From the NCBI RefSeq assembly GCF_900090045.1, contig NC_041779.1, positions 888,501 through 952,500 of the forward strand: a stretch of DNA of 64,000 bases, given 5' to 3'. The DNA is from Plasmodium malariae. Its lineage: Eukaryota > Apicomplexa > Aconoidasida > Haemosporida > Plasmodiidae. Below the pieces are notes generated by a model, which was not told where the DNA came from, made no database searches, and was given only the letters and a program-made list of their open reading frames with translations. Shown in pieces: positions 1 to 10,895 of this stretch; positions within the stretch are counted from its first letter, which is position 1, and every line of letters starts with the position of its first letter. Made by a program: the position numbers and the translations under genes.

Positions 1-574
1 TATGTACACAGATAACAGCTTGATAAGAAATTAAAAAATATATATATATGCTTACATTCGTTATACAAAAAAAAAAAAAAAAAAAAAATGCACATATGCA
101 TATAAATATATATAAGGGCACACATAATATATACATGTACTTCCCTTTTTCTAGCTATAATGATCACCTTTTTGGTCATACTTTTATTGCTTGTTCATAA
201 AATTATGAACGGTTCAGAAAAAAAAAAAGCCCTAATTTAAAAGGCGAATAATTTCACATTTCGTTAGTGTTGTAATAAGATATATAAAGCCACAATTTTA
301 TTTGACATATTAATAAAATGAAAAATAATACAATAAATTATTTGTCTACATAGGGGGAAAACCCCCCACGATACGTTCTACAATTTGTATGAATCTCGGT
401 TGTGCCAACTGGGGTAAAAAAAAAAAAAAAAAAAAAAAAAATTAACTAATCAGTTAATAAATTAAATAAATGATTAACTAAATAATTGAATAAACAAAAT
501 ATGACAAAACGAATTAGGGAAAAACAAAAGGATATATCTTCATTCTTCATAGTCCGAAATATTACTTTTAAGTG
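1..574. other. Intergenic / 3' flank of SSF1
   Basis: AT-rich DNA downstream of the SSF1 stop codon. It holds poly(A) tracts at about 67-88 and 417-440. A perfect G5-A4-C5 inverted repeat at 353-366 is followed by an unusually GC-containing 50 bp that reads through to about 415. I see no convincing reading frame; the 60-codon frame starting at 486 is low-complexity and overlaps the SSF1 last exon antisense. Confidence 0.6.
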
Positions 575-1799
575 TTACTTTCTTTCCATCATTGAATATA
601 TAACTATAAATGAAAAAAAAAAAAAAAAAATTGATACAATGATCTATAAACATATTTTTTCACAATAGCTTAAACATACTTTATAAACAATAGTGAGATA
701 GACAAGTTTTTTGAAAATTATAAATTTCATGTAAGAAGTGGGGGATTATATCATAAAATAGAAAAAAAAAAAAAAACGAAAAAAGAAAAAAGAAAAGACA
801 AATTACACACATACCTTTATCCTGATCTGCAATTTTAAAAATCTTGAAGCTTACTCGCGGTCCTATTTCTATCATTTTGGATTCCTTATCATTTATAAAT
901 TTATCCATATCAATATTATTTGATACATAATTATATATGTCATAATATTCACTTATATTTTTTTGTTTATATGCTTCATTTAGCAATTTTTTAAATGATT
1001 CTCTTTTTACATTTACTACATATTGACGAAAATATATCGTTTCGTCCATATTATTGTAACAATATAATATGATTCTCCTGGGTTTATTTGTAAAATCGTT
1101 ATTCAAATTTACACATGGATATAAATTTTTTAGTATATTTCGTGTAATAACTAAAAAATTTTCCATTTCACAATTTGCACCATCATTGAAATTTTTTAAA
1201 ATAAGTAATGGTTTTAATTTTTTAAAATTAAAATATTCATCTTTTGAATACTTCGATTTAATTACTGACGAATTTGTAAAACTTTGAATTTGAAAAGTTA
1301 AAGATAATTTTGTATAATTGCTCATAATGTTGTATAGCAGTCTATTATTCTGTACATATATAAAAGTGGTGTATTTATAGCTTAATTCTTTTAATTTTTT
1401 ATTTAATTCGATTAAATTTTTTAATTTGTTTACATAAAAAAGTACACAATATGGGCTAAACAAATCGAAGAAATCATGGGATAGAGATCTTAGTTCCGCA
1501 TTCATTCCTTTTTTCTTAATTGCCATTATGTTTGTGCTTTTCACTACTTTCTCATCATTCGCATTTGCATATGCATTGCTCTTTTGTTTTGTATTTATCT
1601 TCTGTTTTGTAAACTTCTGTTTTGTAAACTTCTGTTTTGTAAACTTCTGTTTTGTATTTATCTTTCGTTTTGTATTTATCTTTCGTTTTGTATTTATCTT
1701 TCGTTTTGTGATCTTCCTTACTTTTTGCTCTCTCTTATTTTTTTTTTCAGCATCACTTTTTATTTCCCCCTTAAATTTTCCCTCTGCTGTTGTTACCAT
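575..1799 (-). CDS. SSF1: Ribosome biogenesis protein SSF1 / Peter Pan (PPAN), Brix domain
   Basis: Two exons on the minus strand: 1799-815 and 603-575, with the intron at 814-604. The donor is AAAG|GTATGT and the acceptor TTTATAG; the split codon is phase 1. The protein is about 337 aa. Residues 1-90 are Lys-rich with RKINTK and KFTKQ repeats. A Brix domain follows, recognised by LKPLLILKNF, YFRQYVVNV and the family signature IEIGPRVSFKIFKI. Pairwise recall aligns it with PPAN/SSF1 (HPLLVLNNF, DFRHYSIKV, TEIGPRMTLQLIKV) rather than IMP4, RPF or BRX1. The last exon encodes only VIYSMMERK, matching the KVMFHSFV position of PPAN, which supports the splice. The family works in the nucleolus on pre-60S assembly and 27S/ITS2 rRNA processing. 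The start is the first in-frame ATG. Confidence 0.82.
1584..1722. repeat. In-gene 15/18-bp tandem repeats (KFTKQ / RKINTK)
   Basis: Three to four 15-bp units coding KFTKQ and three 18-bp units coding RKINTK lie in the SSF1 N-terminal region. They stay in frame, as is typical for Plasmodium low-complexity expansion. Confidence 0.75.
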
Positions 1800-1985
1800 T
1801 TTTGCCTTATCTCTATTACTACGTTTTGCTCTATTTCTTCACTCAAATTTTCCCCATAAATGTATATACATAAATATGCATACAGGTGGATGCAAATAAA
1901 TAAGTCTGTTGCTCTGTCACACTGGGACAAGAAAACGGCTCCCTTGTAGCGGTGCACAAAAGCGTACACACATAAATTTGAGGTA

Positions 1986-2044
<59 letters not shown>

Positions 2045-3269
2045 GTATGTACATTCATGTAGTCCCCATTTACATTGGAAAACATCCAAGACTTAAAATG
2101 TACATGCTTAAAGGGGTCACTAAAAAAAGATTGCCTTGAGTGCTGCTTCTTTATAAAATTCTTATTAATACAGGTTGGTGGAATTCTTAAGGTTATAATA
2201 TTTTTATGTTCAAAGTAGAGAAGAGTGAAACTACGCATTTTATATTGTTTCACTACGTTTCATTTCGTTTTATTTTATTTTATTTTATGTTATCGTAATT
2301 ATTTCTTTTCTGTTCTTTTTTAAATTAAAAAAATTGTATCTTCCCCTTTCAGCAAAATACATAGCTTTACCAAATTTAGTAGCGAAAAAATTTTAAATTA
2401 ACATGTACTCATTTATAAATCGATTTACTAAAAAAGGAATAGATAAATAAATTAATATGCATACATTTATATATATTAATGATATACGCATATTTAAACA
2501 AAAAAAAAAAAAAAAAAAAAAAAAGGGATAAACAAATGCTTAATAATATCTATACGCATGTATGCATGTTATACATTCATGTACATACATACATTAAAAA
2601 TCGCTACAAAGATATTTCAAGAACTTCATGAAGGCCAAAATGTGAAGTAAAACTTTTTTTTTCCTTTTTTTCTTTTTTTTCTTTTTTTTCTTTTTTTTCT
2701 TTTTTTTCTTAAATAAAATACATCATATATTGAAGAAATGTGAAGAGCAAAAGATAATTTTTTTTAAGGTATACAAAAGTACAAAATTATGAAAAAGTTC
2801 GTATATATATTGTAAATAAATACTACATGTAATATATTTAATTTTAAAATAAAAAAAAAAAAAAAGAGAAAATGAAATCAAGATAGTTTTTACATATAAG
2901 ATTACATGCTGTGATATGTAGATATAATATATAATTACCCAGACATGCAATAAAATACAGGAAGCAATTTTTTTTTTTTTTTTTTTTTTTATACATATAT
3001 TATTGCCAAGATACCCATAAATCGAAAAAATGCTTGATTTGGTAAAATGCGTTTTGATATTATTGATTTGAAAAAAAAAAAAAGAGATAGCGGAAAGGAG
3101 ATAAGGCTAAACTAGATAGGCCAAACTGGTTATGCTAAACTGGATAAGTGAAAAGGAGTTCGAATTAGTTCATATTGGTTTAGAATCAAAAGGCAGGAAA
3201 AACGTATAAAAATAAAATTGCACAGATTGTGTTCGCAGGTGAGGAAAGTACTTCCTTAGTTACAACAAA
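1800..3269. other. Divergent intergenic region SSF1/CPSF2
   Basis: This is the head-to-head spacer between SSF1 (-) and CPSF2 (+), so it should hold both promoters. It contains a (TA)n tract at about 1988-2042, poly(A) at 2501-2524, a (T6-8C)n array at 2657-2710 and poly(T) at 2968-2990. The patch 3090-3200 has short direct repeats around CTAAACTGG and AAACTGG. No supported gene was seen. Confidence 0.6.
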
Positions 3270-5613
3270 ATGATACTAGAAATAGTACCTCTGTACAGCC
3301 ATACCTTTTTTTCAACCCTGTTAATAATAAAAGATATAAAATATTCAAGCAAGAAATGTAAACTAACTGATTTATTACAGAAAGACAATGGAGAACTATC
3401 ACAAGAAGATGATAAAGGTTTATCTGTTTATAAAAATGATAAAATAAATTTTAACAAGTATAAGAAATTGTATAATTATGATTACTTAAATAATAAGAGT
3501 GAGTTTTATGAAAATGAGAAAGATGGGAATATCTACATTCTTATAAATTGTGGGTGGGATGACAAATTTTGCATTAATGATATAAAAAATGTGTTAAGGT
3601 AAAAAAAAAAAAAAAAAAAAGAGGAGTCTCTACGTGGCCCCATTCGCTCCCCCTCCTCACTCCGTATATACGTGCTTATTCATATACATTAGTGCATGGA
3701 TGTGTATATATACATATATGTATACATTGGTGCATGTGCACATATATATACTTCCATTAAATTATCCCCATTCCGTTCGTCGAGCCCTTCCCGGGTTGTT
3801 TCCCTAAGTACATGCACTGCTGCACACAACATGGGATAAAAATTTCTTTTTTTTTTTTTTTTCATGTTCTGTAGGGTGTGTGCTTACGTAGACTTCATCC
3901 TAGTGACTAATCATAGTTTAAAATATGTTGGCTGTCTCCCCTTAATATATATGGAATTAATAAAAAGAAAGAATAATAGTAGGGTACCGATAATATGCCA
4001 TGAATATATTAAAGCATTTAGTAAATATGTTATGTTAAGTTATTTTAAATGTACAAAGAATTGTCAATATTTTAAAAATATAAATGAAAATGAATATTTA
4101 AAAATAATAAATGAGTTGTATGAACATATAACAACAATTGAATATAGAGAATATTATATTTTTAAAAAAATAATTTGTAAAAAAAAAAATATAGTTTTTA
4201 TAGTACCATTATATTTTATTAACAATGGAGATAACATTGGTTCATCAGCTATTATTATAAAACTGTTTAATTACAAAATATTATATTCCATAAATTTTAA
4301 TGTAATAGATTATTCTTTTATTGAAAGAACAGGCGCTATAAAAGAGTCAGATGTCTTTACCTATATTAGCAATTTTCATTACACAAATAAAAATTATTCC
4401 AAACTGATGGATATAAAGAAAATTCTGTATACAGTCAATAGAACCATAAACAACTTGGGCTGCGTGATATTTCCTGTGGACATCGATGGTAAGAGGTGAT
4501 TCCATGCCATTGGGAAATCAATGCATGCATGGTTGAGCGAATGGATGAGTGGTTGAGCGAATGGATGGGTGGTTGAGCGAATGGATGAGTAAAATAAACA
4601 AGTGAACAAAAAAGTGTAGAACAGTGTAGTCTAAAATAGAATGCATATATAAATGTCTCCCCCATGCACACACAGGAATATCTGTGAAATTTTAAAATTG
4701 ATTTTGAGCTTTTGAATAAAAATACTCATTTTTTTAATTTTTTGCTTATATCGATAGGAAGTTCAGTTACGTTCTTTTTCTCTTTTCATTTGGCTGCACC
4801 TCATACCGTTTTACGTTCAGTTTTTTTTCAATTTTTTCATTTCGTTCAACTCGTTCAACTCGCTTAGTTCACTCAATTTTTCTTTTTTCCAATCCTTCCC
4901 TCTTTTCCTTCCATTTAATCGTAGGCATATTCATAGATCTCCTATTCCATGTTAATGCCCTTTTGGAAGTGTGTTCACAAAGATATGCCCTTTTGTTTCT
5001 GTGCCCCTATTCGTAAGAAAAATCGCGCTTTAGTTTTCCCAATTTGTTGCCTTCCATTTCTCGCTTCTCCATTTCTCACCTCTCCATTTCTAGCTTCCCT
5101 ATTTTTTGAATCTACATTTTGGCCGCTTCTTTATTTTACCTGACCCGTTCATGCACTTTCGTTACCTTTTCAGGGAAAATTTCACAAGACTGTTATTTAC
5201 GTCCCTCACGTATATGAACGAATATATTAAAAGCAATTTTCACAAGAATAGAATAAATTTGTTTAAAATAAAAAACTTGATATGTTTAAGAAATTACAAT
5301 GATTTTAAAAAATTCGAAAACGCTTATTATATTTTATTTTCTTTTCCTGCGTCGTTCAATAATGACTCAGCTAAAAAAATTTTATCAACCTTCCTTACAA
5401 AAAAAAAAAATATTGTCATATTTACCAAAAAGAGTAATGTAGATAGTCTTTCAACGAATTTATGTAATTATTTTTATTCAAATCGAGGAAAAGACAACAG
5501 AGGAAATTTTAATTTTTCATTTTTCCAAAATGTTAAAATGGATGATAAAAAGTTATATGAAATTTATTTGAATGAAAAGAGTAATATTGAAAAGGGAATG
5601 TTTCATAAGGCGG

Positions 5614-5647
<34 letters not shown>

Positions 5648-7915
5648 TTAAGAAGAAACAATTAAATTTTATATTTGAATCCCATGAGGAAATGATGTAC
5701 CTAAAAAGGGAAAATGACATGATCGAAAAGGAGAAGAGGAAAAAAGATTGCAAAAATAATAAAAATAAAAAATTTGATAAAAATAATAATATAAAAAATA
5801 TAAGCAAATTTGGAGAGCTAAATTTGAAAGATGAAAGTAACACAAAAAAGGAAGAGAGAAGGAGGCGGTTTAGCTCTCCCACGTTTGATCATCCAAACTA
5901 CTTGTTTTTGAAAAGAGAAAATTATAAACAAGAAAACTATTATGATTACTCAGATGAAAGGGGAAAAAAGGAAAACATGATAAGAAGTGACAACTCACAT
6001 GTCAAAGGGAGTGAGGATAATAAGATAGTGGAAGAAGATGCGGTAAAAGATGAAACGAAAAATGGATGGAGTAATAATGAGCAATGGGAGTTTGAGGAGG
6101 GTGTAACTGGTTATATGGAAAGCGACCACGTGGACGATGTAGCAAAGGAACATAGGGACGAGGATGAGGGCGAAAATGATGAGGATGACGAGGATGAAGA
6201 TGAAGATGAGAGCGACAATGATGAAGATGAAGATGAGGATGACGATAATGAAGATGAGGATGACGATAATGAAGATGAGGATGACGAGGATGACGATAAT
6301 GAAGATGAGAATGACGAGGATGAAGATGAGGATGACGAGGATGAAGATGAGGATGATAATTACGATGGCGAAGGTAGGGCCTCCTTTTCAAGATCAGGTA
6401 AACACGAATTCCACAGTGCGTGTAAAAAGCTACAGAGAAAACATAATATAAGCTCGTCTGTAAAATATAAATGTTCTGATGAATTTTATGGCTATGAAGA
6501 AAGTAACGCGAATGATAAGGACCATCAGGCGATTAAGAAGAAGAGGGGAAACGAAAAAAAGAATAGCAGAAAGCTTAATGTAGAAAATGAATACAACAAC
6601 TATGGCGATGATAACAATTATGGCACTGATGATAGTAGTGAATACTTTGCACATGATGAAGTAGCAAATCTGGAAGGGGGAAATAAGGATGATGAGCTTA
6701 TTTCGAAAAGGGAAAGAAGGTACAATAACGAATTAGCTAAAAATTTTAACGACATTTTAGAAAACGGGGATGAGGGCGAGTGTCAAAAGGAACAAGGGGT
6801 CCATACATCGTACTATGCCCATATAAGGAAATTTGCCAAAAGTGAAAATAATAATAATGAAGAGAAGAAAAATCAACGTAAAAAAAAAAAAGTAAGAATA
6901 AAATTAGAGCATAGTGACAAGGATAATAATAGTTATTACACGGGCGATGAGGCATTACCACATAAGGAGTATTATATAAATGATATTTCGTATCGTGCAA
7001 AAAATAATTCCAATGATAGTAACAGTAACAGAAACAGAAACAGTATTAATCCACATTTGTTAATAAAATATGAGGAGCAGGAGAAGGAGGAGGAGGAGGA
7101 GGAGGTGCATCATGACTATGATAAGGTAGGTGGTAGGAATATTTTTTACAGTATGGGTGGAGAGAAATATGATATCCTAAAAAATGGGGTGAAGATAGAG
7201 AGTAAAAATTTTACCAGTAAGACTATATTGTACAACGGGGAAAAGGGCGATTTAAAAGAAGCGACCATGCGTCAATGTTACGAGTCAAATGGAAAAAACA
7301 AAAGGGGTATGAGTAGTGGAAGTGACTGCAGTTTTAAGGAGGGTAACAAAAATGTCTTAACAAGTAAAAAAAAAATTTGGAAACAAAAACTAATTGATTA
7401 TTTAAAAGAAGTTCCTACGAACATACAAGAACAGCACATATCAGTTTCATTAAACTGTGGAATAAGTTCATTTAATATGGAAAATTATGTCAATCAGAAT
7501 ACATTAAAAACGATATTACTTTTAATGAAACCAAAGCATTTTGTTTTGCTTCCCACATGTAATAGTTTTTTTTCCTTTAATTTTGAAATGTTATTACATT
7601 CATGTATTCAACCAAATGATGAAATCAAATTTTACACATTTTATTCTCCTAATTTTTATGAACAAGTAAGTCAAAATCATGTATTTGTTCAGCGCTATTT
7701 TTATCGCTCCTCCATCTGTATAGATTCAGTCAGCATACCATTAAATAGTACATATGAAAATGTGTATGTTAGAAGTATTTATAACTTACTCAATATGGCT
7801 AGTAATACCCAAGGGAGTTTTAGGGTTTTCAAAATTGTGGCTAGTGTAACGAATATGGAAAATACGGATGGGGAAAAAAGAAAACATAATGATAAGATAA
7901 ATGGAAAAAGGTAAA

Positions 7916-7949
<34 letters not shown>

Positions 7950-9011
7950 CGAAAAATTTGAATGTTACATGGGTTGCGTGAAAAATGGAGCTCTCAGGGT
8001 TGTTTGGAGGCACATGTATATGTACATACATACATTCACTGCCTATGCACATTTCACACATACATACATGCATACATACATCCGTACACCTATAGCATAT
8101 ACTCACATAATGGTGTGTACCTACATACACGCTGTGCATTTCATGTACTTCTTCCACTCACCCCCCCTCACAGGCGTAAAAGATTCTTAAATGAACACAG
8201 CGCATTTTGGAATGAATGCAATGATGCTAAGTATACATTATCGTTAAGATATAAAAAGAATAATGAAGAAGGGGATGATATAGAGGAGATAGATAATAAT
8301 AAAAAAGAAAATGTACAGGAGAAAGTGAAAGAGGAAAATGCCTCTAATGGGGTTAGTGAAAAAAACATACAAAAAGAAAAAAATGATAAAAATAATGAAA
8401 AGAATGATGATAATAATGAAAAAAATAATAATGAAGAAAGATATAATAATGAAAAAAAGAATTATAATGAAAAAAAAAATAATAATGAAATAAATAATAA
8501 TAATGATGAAAAAATTAATAATGAAAAAAAATTTATAAATTATTATATGAATGATGAAATATATAACGGACAAGGAGAAACAGATGAAGAGTTGCTCATG
8601 GACGACTTATCTGACTCTATTTTATCATCACACACCGATGATGAAAATAATATATCACATGAAGTTGCTATGAGTAAAGAAAATACATTGCATGGTAATA
8701 TATATATTGGTAATGTAAACATGCAATCCTTATGTACTACTATAAACAATGCTTTTCATGGATGCCTCACCTTTATGAATGATAATGAAATAATAGTTGA
8801 TGGAAAGACGTACATTAAGAAGGAGGAATTGGAAATACAGGAAGACGATCGAAGGGGGCAGTTGAAGGAGAAGCATAGAATAGTGAAGGATCAAGCCGAT
8901 GGACTAAGGAAAAAACAAAATACCATTTGGACGATAGAGAGTTCATTAGATCCGTCTTTCTATTTTTTACGAAATATTTTGAAGAATATGTATAACAACA
9001 TTTCGATATAA
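3270..9011 (+). CDS. CPSF2: Cleavage and polyadenylation specificity factor subunit 2 (CPSF-100-like)
   Basis: Exons: 3270-3598, 3875-4488, 4925-5012, 5174-7910, 8174-9011. All junctions are GT-AG with matching phases (2,1,2,2). The predicted protein is about 1534 aa, roughly twice human CPSF2, because of a large Lys/Asp/Glu/Asn insert. Landmarks: INCGWDDKF near residue 94 (human LDCGWDEHF), VDFILVTNHSLKYVGCLP (human IDAVLLSHPDPLHLGALP), SINFNVID (human YAVDFNHK), LLLMKPKHFVLL (human INQMKPRQLIIV), and a C-terminal IYIGNVNMQS...FYFLRNILKNMY block. The HxHxDH metal motif is absent, as expected for this catalytically dead metallo-beta-lactamase/beta-CASP partner of CPSF73 in mRNA 3'-end processing. 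Exon 3 joins as G|GC giving GIFIDLLFHV, which aligns without gaps to plant CPSF100 GRVLELLLIL as I recall it. The frame breaks inside the A-run at 5614-5645: one A too many as read. Confidence 0.85.
5614..5645 (+). other. 32-A homopolymer with reading-frame break inside CPSF2 exon 4
   Basis: Upstream of the run the coding frame gives ...MFHKAEKKKK and would stop just after it. The frame offset by one base continues as VKKKQLNFIFESHEEM for over 750 codons, on to the conserved C-terminus. Total exon length is 3n+1, so removing one A restores a single frame. A homopolymer miscount is the simplest explanation. Confidence 0.9.
6150..6366 (+). repeat. Asp/Glu-coding tandem repeat in CPSF2
   Basis: Imperfect units of 9-15 bp built from GATGAGGATGACGATAAT-like codons encode an unbroken acidic stretch of about 70 residues in the linker of CPSF2. 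Human CPSF2 also has an acidic linker, but far shorter. Confidence 0.85.
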
Positions 9012-9540
9012 CAATTAATGGGTCGAAATGTTCATAACTGTGAGAAACCCGCTTTTTTACATGTGTCCTCCTATGGACGTTTCACCTTATCATCACAGCA
9101 TAGTTACGACTTCATTCAGTCATATTGCCATTTCGTCATTTCTTTTTATCTTTGTTTTGTTTATTCATTCTTTCTTTTATGTGTTTATTTATTTACTTAC
9201 CTATCCATTCATTTACCCATCTATTTAATTACCTACCCATCTATTTATTTGCCTATATACAATCTATCTATCTATTCATTTATCTATCTATTTAATTATT
9301 TTTCTGTTGCAAAAATGCGCGTTATTGATCCACTCATTTAATTAATTATTTTATTTTTTTAAATATTTTTAATAGAGCAATAGCTAGCTGCGCAGCACAT
9401 TTGGCCTAGCGTATTTAAATTATCCTCCTTAAAGCAATTTTTTAAAAAATAATTAAACATTAATTTATATATCCTATATATGCACATGTGCGCATATACA
9501 AATATATATATATATATATATGCGTGTGTATTGTATATAT
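9012..9540. other. 3' flank of CPSF2
   Basis: Contains a degenerate tetranucleotide tract based on TTTA/TCTA at about 9178-9300, then AT-rich sequence and a (TA)n tract at 9502-9522. No gene was seen. Confidence 0.5.
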
Positions 9541-9866
9541 ATGTTTTTTCCCCTTATTAATGAACCACAATATATACTACTAATAAATGGACTCCTAACA
9601 CGTGTACTTGACGCTTTTGGCATCATATTGCTATATATATATAAATGTAAATTATCTACCATGTGGGAAGAGAAAAAAGAGCCCTTGCAGCAGCTTTGTT
9701 TCACCATTGTTCTTTACCATTTTCCCTTTCTCTTTGGTACACTCATCTATGAAACTTTACGTAGATATGTGCACATAAATATTTGATATGTGGCGTAGTA
9801 CTTGTTTGTGTTCCCCATTATTGTAAAAACAGAAAACGAATTTTCCAAAATCCGACAAGCATAAAC
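9541..9866 (+). CDS. Possible small membrane protein, unrecognised (tentative)
   Basis: An ATG at 9541 opens a frame of higher GC than its surroundings: MFFPLINEPQYILLINGLLT, then a hydrophobic span (VLDAFGIILLYIY), a polar loop with MWEEKKEPLQQ, and a second hydrophobic span (FTIVLYHFPFLFGTLIYE). A plausible intron runs from about 9765 (C|GTAGAT) to AAAAACAG at about 9832, giving a tail QNEFSKIRQA and about 84 residues in total. Unspliced, the frame ends at 9786. I do not recognise the family. It sits between convergent CPSF2 and HSP70. Against it: it is short, the splice is a guess, and upstream exons could be missing. Confidence 0.3.
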
Positions 9867-10743
9867 CTAAACTTAATACTATATGTTTCCCATACTGCGA
9901 ACATAAATACTTATATTCAAAAACCTACAATGTTAATTATTCATCTTAGGCATATACTTACGGATAGGGATCATACATATGATATGTATAATATGTATAT
10001 AAATATATGTACATATATACACACATATGTATAACACATGCTTGGACGATCCCAATAGGAGCTGCCTTAATTCCTTACGCAGTTTTCATTAAAAAAAAGG
10101 AGAAGTTTGAAATAAATTTTCTTAAAATTTCAGAGTAAGAAAAAAAAAAAAAAATTAATTGGCGAAAATATACGCGTCGTACAAGTATGGCACACACAAT
10201 ATACACATACACGCAAAATACACGATAATATATGCATACGACCACGTGTGCATGTATATACATACACGCGTTAATATGTGAGTTGTTCCTGTTGTACGAC
10301 GCACTACTGCACAGATATATATATATATGTATATATATATATATGTATATATACAATGCGCATCATTAGCACTGGGAAAACCCGCTTTCTTATCGGCTAA
10401 TTGCATTATTATAAAGATGAAAATAAATGAGTTTATACACACATTTGCGCAAACAAAACTTCATGTTCCTCTTCGTTAAGATGGGGGCGTGTAAAAAGGT
10501 GCACACGGAAGTGCTTCGCGGTTTGTATGTAAGATGTGGATATGCGAGTACATGATGTAAAAACGTGCGTTTGATGAATTAAATTTTGCGTATATAATAT
10601 GTAAATATGTATAAAGACGCTTAACACGTATAACAAGCCTAATATGTAATAATATGCTGCTCTCAAGTAATTTTTTAATTTACAAAAAAATAAAAAAAAT
10701 AATAAACTACACAAATTTGCAATTTACAAACACACATATATCG

Positions 10744-10781
<38 letters not shown>

Positions 10782-10895
10782 CACGATATGTATGCAGTAA
10801 ATGCTCCGTTTTGTTCTTTCTCGTAAGATAACCTAACAACGCGGGCCCCTTCTCCTATACTTTTTCTCTTCCACTATGTACTTTTAACACATCGT
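9867..10895. other. Intergenic, 3' flank of HSP70
   Basis: AT-rich spacer with (TA)n at 10310-10350 and 10745-10780. Scattered CG-containing patches (10165-10290, 10440-10570) show no open frame that survives inspection. It probably carries the HSP70 3' UTR. Confidence 0.5.

Noticed and set aside
4676..4760. Alternative CPSF2 exon reading NICEILKLILSFLNKNTHFF after the acceptor CACACAG.
   Set aside because: It needs a weaker donor at 4496 and has no usable downstream donor. Exon 4925-5012 has strong sites at both ends, keeps phase and aligns without gaps to plant CPSF100 as recalled.
6002..6391. 129-codon His/Pro-rich antisense frame.
   Set aside because: Shadow of the Asp/Glu repeat of CPSF2.
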